Shown here piece by piece: positions 17,093 to 24,924 of a stretch of DNA of 64,000 nt. Numbering within the stretch: the stretch's first letter is position 1; every line of letters begins with the position of its first letter. The notes beneath the pieces were generated by a model. It saw nothing but the letters and a program-made list of their open reading frames with translations. It ran no database searches and was not told the DNA's origin. Made by a program: the position numbers and the translations under genes. This stretch comes from Spirochaeta africana DSM 8902 (GTDB lineage: Bacteria > Spirochaetota > Spirochaetia > DSM-27196 > DSM-8902): contig NC_017098.1 of NCBI RefSeq assembly GCF_000242595.2, forward strand, positions 1,612,001 through 1,676,000, given 5' to 3'.

Positions 17093-18642
17093 ATGCAAAA
17101 CATCGAGAACTGATCAGTCTGACCCTGGTACTGATACTGCTGGTGCTTGCCGCGGCCAGCTCGCAGCGGTGGTATCATCGCTTTGATCTGACCGATGATC
17201 GCCGGTACACCATCTCGACCCCCACCCGTGAGGCAATCGAAGGTGTACAGGATGTGGTGACCGTACGCTATTTCGTTTCTTCCCGACTGGATCAGCTCAG
17301 CCCGATTCCCGGTCAGATCCACGATCTGCTGCGGGAGTATGCTGCTGTCGGGGGCGGCAGGATACAGGTTGAACGCCTGGATCCGACTGCTTCCGAGACT
17401 GCACAGCGCGCGCGACAGCTCGGTATGCTGCCGCAGCAGATCCAGGTGGTAGAGGAAAGCCAGGCCAGCGTGGCAACCGTGTTCTCGGGCATTCAGCTGA
17501 TCTATCGCGACGAGCAGGAGATTATTCCAGTGATCTTTGAGCCCGAAGATGTCGAGTACCGGGTAACCACGGCCATTCGCCGGCTGACCGGCGGCCAGCA
17601 ACAAACCGTCGGGGTGCTGTTCGGTACCGACGGTTTGCGTCTTGATTCATCCCATAGAACCATGCAGCAGGTACTGTCCGAGGGGTATCGGGTACGCCCG
17701 TTGGAGCGCGGCGAGTCGATTCCCCCCACGGTAGACTTCCTGTTTCTTGTGGGCGGTGCCGATCTGACTGATCGGGATGTGCTGCCGCTTGACCGGTTTC
17801 TGGTGGAGGGCGGCAGCATGATGGCCGCGATCGATGGGGTAGAGATCGATCTGGATGCACAGCTGGATCCGCAGCCGCTATCGGATGATCATCCCGTTCT
17901 GTCGTGGCTCGAGCACCATGGCGCACGTATCGAACCACGGCTGGTACTGGACAGCCGTCATCACAGTATTCCGGTACAGGATGTTGCCGGTGAGCGCGTG
18001 TTTCACACCAGCGAACCCTATCCCCACTGGATCGAACTGCATCATTCAACCGTAAACCCGAACCATCCTCTGACAGCGAGATTCCCCGGGCTCGATCTTT
18101 TCTGGGCCAGTCCGCTTACCCTTATCCCCGGTCTGGATCGTGAAGCAATCCCGCTGATCCATACCAGTGCTGATTCCTGGCTGCTGTCCCGCAATTTCGC
18201 TACCGATCCGCAGAATGCCCAGGCATCACGGACAATTGCCGATGAACGTGACGGGCGGTATCTGGTTGCTGGCGAGATAAGCGGTGTGTTTCGCCCATAC
18301 TATGAGTATCCGGACCCGACAGAGCAGCCGGGACGCCTGCTGGTTATCGCCGACGGCGATTTTACCAGTGACCTGATGGGCTATACCGACAGTTACTACA
18401 ATGCCGACTTTCTGCTGAACACCGCTGACTGGCTGGCCAATGAACCGGAGCTCATGGCGGTGCGTACCCGCTCCCAGCGCGATCTGCGGCTTGATCCAGG
18501 GTCGGACAGCGCTGCCATACGGATGCATGCTGCCTGGATACAACTGGTTAACATCGCGCTCCTGCCCATAGCAGTGGCCGCCGCAGGGCTTCTGGTTCAT
18601 ATCCGACGTCGGCGCCGGACCGACTGGAGGGCTGATTCATGA
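17089..18642 (+). CDS. GldG-like auxiliary ABC transporter protein
   Basis: The ATG at 17089 overlaps the permease stop (ATGA), giving 517 residues. One membrane helix near the N-terminus (LISLTLVLILLVLAAASS) precedes a large extracytoplasmic domain starting RWYHRFDLTDDRRYTIS, the classic opening of GldG/DUF4350-like proteins (TREAIEGVQDVVTVRYF). A second helix lies close to the C-terminus (LVNIALLPIAVAAAGLLVHIRRR) with a basic cytoplasmic tail. The exported domain resembles IFT52/GldG components that work with GldA and GldF. The cargo is unknown. Confidence 0.82.
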   Translation: MNAKHRELISLTLVLILLVLAAASSQRWYHRFDLTDDRRYTISTPTREAIEGVQDVVTVRYFVSSRLDQLSPIPGQIHDLLREYAAVGGGRIQVERLDPTASETAQRARQLGMLPQQIQVVEESQASVATVFSGIQLIYRDEQEIIPVIFEPEDVEYRVTTAIRRLTGGQQQTVGVLFGTDGLRLDSSHRTMQQVLSEGYRVRPLERGESIPPTVDFLFLVGGADLTDRDVLPLDRFLVEGGSMMAAIDGVEIDLDAQLDPQPLSDDHPVLSWLEHHGARIEPRLVLDSRHHSIPVQDVAGERVFHTSEPYPHWIELHHSTVNPNHPLTARFPGLDLFWASPLTLIPGLDREAIPLIHTSADSWLLSRNFATDPQNAQASRTIADERDGRYLVAGEISGVFRPYYEYPDPTEQPGRLLVIADGDFTSDLMGYTDSYYNADFLLNTADWLANEPELMAVRTRSQRDLRLDPGSDSAAIRMHAAWIQLVNIALLPIAVAAAGLLVHIRRRRRTDWRADS

Positions 18643-19586
18643 AACTGCTCACCCGGCGACAATCGGTCTACCTTGGCCTGATCCTGGCGATAGCGGGGGC
18701 ACTGTTTCTTGGCAGAGCCGGACATACTGAACACCCGCCAGTGGTCAGCGGGCTCCGGCATGAGGATATCCACCGGCTTGAACTCCAGCAGTCCGCTGCG
18801 CAGCCTGTCCAGCTTGTTCGCGAGCAGGATGACTGGCAGTTGGAGGTTAACGGGCAGAGATATCCAGCCCGTGCATCGCGGGTGGACGACATGGTAGAGC
18901 TGCTGCTGCAGCTGCGGCAGCAGCGCGAGGTGTCCCGTTCGGCTGCGGGTGGATTCGGGCTTGATGCCCCGGTGGTGGTTACCCTGCATGATTCCCGGCA
19001 GCAGCAGACGCAGATTTTATTCGGACATCTGAGCGAAGCCCGGGGTGAGCTGTATCTGCAAAAGGGACCCGACAGTCCGGTGATTGCAGGTGATGCCGCG
19101 ATATCATTCTACCTTGAACAGCGCTATCCCTACTGGCAGGATCGGCGTCCTGGTGCATCCCTGGCCGATGCTGATATCCGTCGTGTCGGGCTGAGGATCA
19201 CGGGTGAACCACCTGAACTGGACTGGGAGCTGCCGACAGAGGGGTACATCCTTGAGCAGCAGCGAGACGCACGGGAATCCTTCTGGCTATATACACAGGA
19301 TCCCCAGCGAGAACTGGATCAGATGGCAGTGCGACAGATGATCGCTGCAGGTGTCCGGGTAGAGGCAGCCGGCTTGGTGCGCGACAGCCTCGATGCACCC
19401 TGGCTTGAACTGTTTTACGAGACCTCTTCTGGCGGTCGCGAACGAATGATGATCGGAACCCCGGATGAACAGGGGCGGCTGCGGCTATGGCGTGAAGGAG
19501 ATCTGGTTTACCTGCTGGAGCGTTCGGCTGCAGAGAGAATTATTCGTCCGCTGGCAAATCTGATGGTTCCAGCGAACGCACGATAA
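18639..19586 (+). CDS. DUF4340-domain membrane-anchored protein
   Basis: Overlaps the GldG-like gene as ATGA and is clearly in the same operon. The 315-residue product has one N-terminal anchor (YLGLILAIAGALFL) and a beta-rich extracytoplasmic region with the DUF4340 pattern (IHRLELQQ, WQLEVNGQRYPARASRVDDMVELLLQL, GLDAPVVVTLHD, LLFGHLS-like QILFGHLSEARGELYLQ). Such proteins regularly follow GldG-like genes and are presumed accessory parts of the exporter. The 3' end overlaps the convergent next gene by 47 bases. Confidence 0.78.
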   Translation: MKLLTRRQSVYLGLILAIAGALFLGRAGHTEHPPVVSGLRHEDIHRLELQQSAAQPVQLVREQDDWQLEVNGQRYPARASRVDDMVELLLQLRQQREVSRSAAGGFGLDAPVVVTLHDSRQQQTQILFGHLSEARGELYLQKGPDSPVIAGDAAISFYLEQRYPYWQDRRPGASLADADIRRVGLRITGEPPELDWELPTEGYILEQQRDARESFWLYTQDPQRELDQMAVRQMIAAGVRVEAAGLVRDSLDAPWLELFYETSSGGRERMMIGTPDEQGRLRLWREGDLVYLLERSAAERIIRPLANLMVPANAR

Positions 19587-20748
19587 ACTGGCGATACCGC
19601 TGGGGATCCGGGTGGAAACCTACCACTGCCTCGCCCGAGGTACGCGCCCGTTTGAGCGCCTGGCGGGCCTCGTTCAGCAATCGATCGGCGTCCAGCAGCC
19701 GGCCGTTGCGGGAAACAGCTCCGGCCAGCGCGGTCTCGGGCCATTGCTCGACCGCGTGCCGCCCCTCCCTGATAGCACGGTGGATATCGGTGTCGGGCAG
19801 GATAACCGCAAACACGTCATGCCCAAGTTCGCCGATCAGGTCACGATAGCCAAAGCGTTCCAGCAGCCAGTCTATCGGCGTGCTGTCATCCAGGGGAAAC
19901 AGCTGCAGCAGCAGCAGACTTACATCCTTTTCCTGGGAAGCCGAGAGATCAAGCTCGGTCTGCAGTCGCAACCGGATATCACCATACTGTTCGAACCTGA
20001 CACCGTCTTCCGGCTCTGGCAACTGCTCCGGATTTGCCGGCGGGATCGACAGCGCCAACCCTTCCGGCTCTGACCCAACGGTTTCCGGCTGCCAGGGGGA
20101 ATCATCAGGAGTAGCTGCAATATCCGGTGCATCGGCTGCTTCGGGTTTCGCAGCGGGTGTGTCCGGCGACGGATAAACGTGATCAGGCTCTGCGGACGAC
20201 GCGCCCCCTGCAAACCGGTCTATTTTTTCCAGGTTGCGTCGGCTGCGCTGCGGCAGGGTTGTCAGAAACAATACCAGCAGGAAAACGCTGTAGGCCGCAG
20301 TCGTGATGCCCAGCAGTCGGATCGACCGCAGTATAGCCTCGCCTTGCAGGGTGTTCTGTTGCATGGATACCGCAAACTGCGCCTCCCGCCCAAGCAGGGT
20401 AACACTGCGACCGCTGAACTCGGCGCGACGGACCTCCCCCAGAATCTGCGGGCTGCGCGACCAGCCAAACACGGTTTCACCGGTTGCCGCCTCGATCCGC
20501 ACCCGGTGCAGTGACGGGGTTAACGCGGCCTGCCGATACAACCAGTCAAGGAAATCCTGGTAGGCCTGGCGCGGGTTATCGCTGTCCTGCCCCAGCTGTC
20601 GCTGCCACTGTTGTACCAGCTGGCGGTAGAGTGTGTCCCCCTCCTGAATCAGGCGCGCACGCTCGGTACTCAGGATATACATTGGTCCGAAAACTGCAAT
20701 GACCAGAACGAGGCAGGTTACAACAACAAAGACAGTGCGGGATTTCAT
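19540..20748 (-). CDS. Two-helix membrane protein with degenerate GGDEF-like domain
   Basis: The 402-residue product has two membrane helices (VFVVVTCLVLVIAVFGPMYIL and, near residue 160, AAYSVFLLVLFLTTL) flanking a small extracytoplasmic sensor-like region. A Pro/Glu/Asp-rich linker follows, then a C-terminal domain with RFEQYGDIRLRLQTEL and GELGHDVFAVILPDTDIHRA. The latter looks like the GG(D/E)EF hairpin of diguanylate cyclases but reads GHDVF. Catalytic residues therefore seem lost, and the domain, if correctly assigned, would be regulatory rather than cyclase-active. No Shine-Dalgarno site is seen; TATACT lies seven bases before the ATG. It overlaps the DUF4340 gene tail-to-tail. Confidence 0.6.
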   Translation of the reverse strand: MKSRTVFVVVTCLVLVIAVFGPMYILSTERARLIQEGDTLYRQLVQQWQRQLGQDSDNPRQAYQDFLDWLYRQAALTPSLHRVRIEAATGETVFGWSRSPQILGEVRRAEFSGRSVTLLGREAQFAVSMQQNTLQGEAILRSIRLLGITTAAYSVFLLVLFLTTLPQRSRRNLEKIDRFAGGASSAEPDHVYPSPDTPAAKPEAADAPDIAATPDDSPWQPETVGSEPEGLALSIPPANPEQLPEPEDGVRFEQYGDIRLRLQTELDLSASQEKDVSLLLLQLFPLDDSTPIDWLLERFGYRDLIGELGHDVFAVILPDTDIHRAIREGRHAVEQWPETALAGAVSRNGRLLDADRLLNEARQALKRARTSGEAVVGFHPDPQRYRQFIVRSLEPSDLPADE

Positions 20749-20755
20749 GGTTTTC

Positions 20756-20784
20756 AGTATAACCGGAATTGGAAATTATTCCAC
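20756..20784 (-). promoter_or_regulatory. Candidate leaderless promoter
   Basis: TATACT (20756-20761) ends seven bases before the ATG at 20748. A weak GTGGAA at 20779-20784 is at the 17-base spacing and overlaps the stop codon of the upstream gene. The -10 element is good, the -35 poor. Confidence 0.35.
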
Positions 20785-22458
20785 TGTTTCGTATTCCCGA
20801 TTGGAATCCAGGGTTTTTTGTACTTCTTCTATGGTCCATTCACGGGTTCTCAGCAGCAGTTCAGGACCGGACAGCGAGTCGGGCAGGGTATGCCGGAAAT
20901 GAGAGGCTGTCGGGAACAGGGTGTACCATAACTCAAGTTGCTGCCGATCCTGCTCGGTAAAGAAACGGGTAAGGTCCTGGCGCGGTATCTCCAGCTGGGT
21001 GAGTCCCTCGGCATATTCGATCAGAAAGCTGCGCCAGCGCTCATGGTGTGCCTGCAGGCTGAACAGCGGGGCTTCGACCGATTCGGGCGGCAGGTCGTCC
21101 GGAAACTGTGGTCCGAACGGGGAATTGTTCCGCAGTCTGATCGGCAGGCCGGCGGCCAGCTGTTGTAAACGCTCCCGGTAGCCAAGAAGAGTAGGAGTGG
21201 TGTACACCGTTGACTCATCCTGGTAATGGGCAACGGTGTCTGACCGCCCATAGACGAAATCCGCCATTACCGATTCGCTTGAGCTGAAACGATCCTCCCG
21301 GGCACGAAAATACGAGTACAGATAGGTATCGCTGGCGTAGGCTGTACCGTCAGGGTAGCTGTAGTCTGCCCCGAACAACTCAATCTGCCTGGCGCCGATT
21401 GCGTTGGCCAGTGACACCGCGGCGTGGGTAACATTCCCCCCTGAGGTGTCGATGTGGGGAAACCCTTGCAGTCGGCTTTGCACATACTGGGAAAAGGGGT
21501 GGCCACTGGAAAAGAACAGCGGTCGTTTCAGCTGTCTGGTCAAGGTTGGCGGGCTGGCAAGATCAAACAGCACCGGTATCTCGGGTGGCAGAGATACAAA
21601 AAAATGATGGTAGGTGATCAGTTGGCAGTCTATTGACAGTACTATGTCTGGCAGGATGTCACGGGATCGCAGCCAGGGCAGGGCGGTGTCGGTAGCAATG
21701 CAGTAGTGCGAGTTGCGTATGCGGCGAATTCGGCCCACCTGGTCATCAAGGCTTGGGCCGGCGGCGATAATCATGACCTTTCGCTGCGGCGGGATGGTGA
21801 GCTTTCCGCTGCCGGTACGGGCCAGGTTGGCCATGGTATTACTGATCCAGCGGCGCCCGAAGCGTGCCTGTACCGAATAATCCTCCGAGACAATCTCGAC
21901 TGCGTGACGAAATGAATCCATAGCAGTCTGGAATTCCGCATGCAGCAGTGCGGTACGTGAACGCAGCACCAGGGTGCGGATATCTCCCATAACAGCCGGG
22001 ATGTATCGCTCCAGAATATAATCATGGATGTCCCCGGCCCCAGGGTCTATCAGAATCCTGACCCGGGAATCTATAAAGATATCGCTCACATCGATATGGG
22101 AAAGAACAGTCCTGAGTGTGCTGTAACTGAAATCGACAATCAGGATAGACTCAATGCGATTATTGCGCAGCAGCTCACGAACATGATAGCCGCCGCCGAA
22201 CCCCAGTACAATTACAAACCCGCCGGCATGACACTGCTCGGCCATACGACTGGCTTCCCTGACAGGTTCGAATCGGGAATGCAGCGGGCGGCTGCGATCA
22301 CCGTGCCGTACGGCAGGAATAGGCAACCCGTTTCTGGACGTGACAATCTCCAGTGCGGGATCGGTGTGTGCCTCGCCAATCTCTCCTGACTCCATCAGAT
22401 TGAATCCCGATAGTGCCAACAGGTTTTTGGATAATGTCTCGTTGGGGAAATCACGCAT
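20776..22458 (-). CDS. DUF115 (Maf/MptE-like) protein 2
   Basis: The ATG at 22458 has GGAG seven bases upstream and overlaps the end of the previous gene by 8 bases, giving 560 residues; an upstream in-frame ATG at 22536 lies inside that gene. It carries the DUF115 core: FVIVLGFGGGYHVRELL, then VMIIAAGPSLDDQVGRIR, YCIATDTALPWLRSRDILPDIVLSID, NVTHAAVSLANAIGARQIELFGADYSY. DUF115 proteins include the motility accessory factors that glycosylate flagellin with nonulosonic acids in Campylobacter, Helicobacter and Aeromonas. Treponema flagellins are known to be glycosylated, so a flagellin or surface glycosyltransferase role is reasonable but inferred. A second, divergent DUF115 gene lies immediately upstream. 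Confidence 0.8.
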   Translation of the reverse strand: MRDFPNETLSKNLLALSGFNLMESGEIGEAHTDPALEIVTSRNGLPIPAVRHGDRSRPLHSRFEPVREASRMAEQCHAGGFVIVLGFGGGYHVRELLRNNRIESILIVDFSYSTLRTVLSHIDVSDIFIDSRVRILIDPGAGDIHDYILERYIPAVMGDIRTLVLRSRTALLHAEFQTAMDSFRHAVEIVSEDYSVQARFGRRWISNTMANLARTGSGKLTIPPQRKVMIIAAGPSLDDQVGRIRRIRNSHYCIATDTALPWLRSRDILPDIVLSIDCQLITYHHFFVSLPPEIPVLFDLASPPTLTRQLKRPLFFSSGHPFSQYVQSRLQGFPHIDTSGGNVTHAAVSLANAIGARQIELFGADYSYPDGTAYASDTYLYSYFRAREDRFSSSESVMADFVYGRSDTVAHYQDESTVYTTPTLLGYRERLQQLAAGLPIRLRNNSPFGPQFPDDLPPESVEAPLFSLQAHHERWRSFLIEYAEGLTQLEIPRQDLTRFFTEQDRQQLELWYTLFPTASHFRHTLPDSLSGPELLLRTREWTIEEVQKTLDSNREYETVE

Positions 22459-23896
22459 CCAGATACTCCATGAGCCGCTGATAGACAGTGTTCCATGCGG
22501 CAGCAGCTGCGTCAATCCCGCCTCTTTCTGCTGCACAGGCAGTCAACTGTGGCAGTGAGGTGTGGATAAGCAGATCCAGATCTGGCCCGCCGGCCATCCT
22601 GCCGGCTTCGCCACAGCTGCGCACATACTCGGCAATCCGCTGGTCAAAGCCCTGCAGGGTGCGCCGAACCGCGGAACGCGAGATCTTTCGGGAGTTCAAC
22701 TGTATCCGGGGCACAGTTGTGCCGGGATCCGCGAGATACTCGGCAATCCCGGATGCCGGCAGTACATCGCTGCTGCCACGGGCTCCGCAGATCCGGCTCG
22801 CATCGAGTGCGACCAGCTGCCGAAACCAGTCGCGGTAGGTCTGCAGGGCTGCCGATCCGGAATCTGCCCGCAGAAAACTGGTGGATTCAAGTGGTCTGAG
22901 GCGATCGGTGGAACTCAGCTGATGTATAATCGCGTTGTGGTTTGCGCAATGGGTGCGTACCCCCTGGGACCGAAGATCCAGCCCGGCACACAGCAGCCGG
23001 CTGCTACCGAGGGTGTGGAGCACGGTAACCGCTGCAGCGGTTACCGTGCCAGCCGCCGGGGTGTCAGCTGTCAGTGCCTGGGGGAAAAAGGCGGCCTCAA
23101 GGGTACGGCTGTCACCAAAGAAATAGCGCGGGTTGGCCACCCCGGTGGGAATCATGGCGTGTGGATATGCCAGCACAGGAACCCCGGCAGCATGCCCGCG
23201 TACCAGTGGTGAGAGCAATATGCCGGCATAATGCCCGGCATCGGCCGTAATAATCAGGTCAGGAACCAGATCGGCCTGCAGCAGCGGGATGAGCGCAGAA
23301 GACACCGCTACCAGACAGTATCGGGATCGGTAGCGTACAAGCTCGGGGAGAAGTAGATCCAGACTGGGTCCCGGGGCTGCCAGTACTGGCGGCAACTGCG
23401 GCAGGTACAGCTGTTGATCCTGGCTCTGCACCGCATTGCGAACGGAATTGCGAAGGTGTCGGCGTCCAAGAGAGCCAATGGTAACCAGCTCCATCTGCAG
23501 CTGGCGTATGATATGCTGCAGCAGCTGCAGATAGTCCGGCTGGCGTGCTGCCAGGATTCTGCAGCCGGGTTTCCAGTACAGTACCTGCATCCCGATCAGA
23601 TCCTGGGGATGCAGGCGGGAATGAAGAAATCCTGCCAGATCCTGATTCGCTGCCTGGACCTCGGTTGCTGCATACCCATCACGCGGCAGATCCGGTGTAG
23701 CCGGGATACAGAGCACACGTACGCCCGGGAAGCACTGCAGGCATGCCTGCGCCAGATACCCGAAACCGGTACCGACAAGCAGTACGGTTCTGGGTGGATG
23801 TGACAACTGGGAGGTTATAAACCGCTCGGCTTGAGCCTGCGGATTATAGGCGGAATGCAGTGATACCCCGTGAACCAGGAAGCGAGAACGATCCAT
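22451..23896 (-). CDS. DUF115 (Maf/MptE-like) protein 1
   Basis: The ATG at 23896 overlaps the upstream stop by one base (TAATG), giving 481 residues; a longer frame to 24031 lies within the upstream gene. It shares the DUF115 order with its neighbour: TVLLVGTGFGYLAQACL, PVLAAPGPSLDLLLPELVRY, CLVAVSSALIPLLQADLVPDLIITADAGHYAG and VLHTLGSSRLLCAGLDL. It is more divergent than protein 2: the usual AAGPSL reads AAPGPSL, and the metal/ligand motif reads TADAGHY. The tandem may be an active enzyme plus partner, or two transferases of different specificity. Confidence 0.72.
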   Translation of the reverse strand: MDRSRFLVHGVSLHSAYNPQAQAERFITSQLSHPPRTVLLVGTGFGYLAQACLQCFPGVRVLCIPATPDLPRDGYAATEVQAANQDLAGFLHSRLHPQDLIGMQVLYWKPGCRILAARQPDYLQLLQHIIRQLQMELVTIGSLGRRHLRNSVRNAVQSQDQQLYLPQLPPVLAAPGPSLDLLLPELVRYRSRYCLVAVSSALIPLLQADLVPDLIITADAGHYAGILLSPLVRGHAAGVPVLAYPHAMIPTGVANPRYFFGDSRTLEAAFFPQALTADTPAAGTVTAAAVTVLHTLGSSRLLCAGLDLRSQGVRTHCANHNAIIHQLSSTDRLRPLESTSFLRADSGSAALQTYRDWFRQLVALDASRICGARGSSDVLPASGIAEYLADPGTTVPRIQLNSRKISRSAVRRTLQGFDQRIAEYVRSCGEAGRMAGGPDLDLLIHTSLPQLTACAAERGGIDAAAAAWNTVYQRLMEYLDA

Positions 23897-24897
23897 TATA
23901 CCAGGTTGCGGCACAGGGTCGAGTAGCGGTGCTGGGACAGTTCCGGATACAGCCTGCGCCAGACATTGGTCAGTGCACGGCAAACCGTATCCGGATCCAG
24001 GTCCTGGTGTGTTATCCCTACCGAAAGGCATGTTTCAGCCGCATCATAGGCGACCGAACCGATATGTTTCAATGCGGCTGCGGCCCCTACCGCCAGCTCA
24101 TCCACCAGCACGGCGGCATCGGAGTAAGGAATGCTGGCGGTGAGTTCCTGCACCAATGGTTCGAGCTGAATTTGCAGGGTCGATGCCGGATTGGTTTGCT
24201 GGAGCTGCTCGCTGGAAGTATGTACTACCGGGGGCTGGCTGCCCAGCAGGCAGCGGTAATGGTGCTGATACAAGAGATCACTCAGCAGCGGCGATAACAG
24301 ACTGAGTATCAGTGCGGTAAGCTGGGTAGCGCGGGTTTTGGCCTCTGAAAGGAATACCAGCAGCACCCCATAGCTGCGTTCAACATCATCTTCGGGAGCT
24401 CTGCCGCGCAGCGGCAGCAGCAGCAGCTGTCGGGTATCGTCCCACAGGGATGTACTGCAGTAGCGACGCAATACCGAAAGCTCTTCCGGTGTGTGGATTC
24501 CGGCGCCGTTATCAAAGCTGCCAAAAATTTCCAGGAAGCGTGCTTCGGAAAAACGAAGTTTGCGCGGGGTGGTAGCATCCAGTCCGCAGTGGGCTGCCGC
24601 AGAGTATCGCGAAAAGGCAGCGTCCGCCAGGATAAAGGTCATCCGCTCCAGTTTGAGTCGGGAGCATAGCATATGCAATGCATGATACGCAGCAAATCTG
24701 CCGGTTGGCAGCGATTGCAGCCCGGTGCTTAACTCGGCGACCAGAACCTCGGGCTGGCGAACCGCAGGGGTCCGGTGTTCCTGCAAGAGAGATCGAATGG
24801 ATGGATGATCATGTTGTAATTGCGCGGCACGCTGCATCAGCGAGCCGCCGCTTTCCACGTGCCCGGTGTTCTGCAGCACCTTTTGCATCAGCCCCAT
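23896..24897 (-). CDS. Hypothetical cytoplasmic protein in the DUF115 cluster
   Basis: No family recognised. The 333-residue product has no signal peptide or membrane helix. AAGGAG lies six bases before its ATG. The middle (about 85-210: LKLERMTFILADAAFSRYSAAA, LLLLPLRGRAPEDDVERSYGVLLVFLSEAK) has the alternating pattern of a GAF-like sensory fold, which is a guess. It sits 27 bases after the acidic protein gene and overlaps the first DUF115 gene by one base, so all four genes are probably one transcription unit. Confidence 0.65.
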   Translation of the reverse strand: MGLMQKVLQNTGHVESGGSLMQRAAQLQHDHPSIRSLLQEHRTPAVRQPEVLVAELSTGLQSLPTGRFAAYHALHMLCSRLKLERMTFILADAAFSRYSAAAHCGLDATTPRKLRFSEARFLEIFGSFDNGAGIHTPEELSVLRRYCSTSLWDDTRQLLLLPLRGRAPEDDVERSYGVLLVFLSEAKTRATQLTALILSLLSPLLSDLLYQHHYRCLLGSQPPVVHTSSEQLQQTNPASTLQIQLEPLVQELTASIPYSDAAVLVDELAVGAAAALKHIGSVAYDAAETCLSVGITHQDLDPDTVCRALTNVWRRLYPELSQHRYSTLCRNLV

Positions 24898-24924
24898 TAA
24901 AACTCCTTGGCGCGGCCGAAAAGT

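Noticed and set aside
22255-22285. tRNA-like ggttcgaatc sequence
   Set aside because: It lies within the DUF115 coding sequence and no cloverleaf arms can be built around it.
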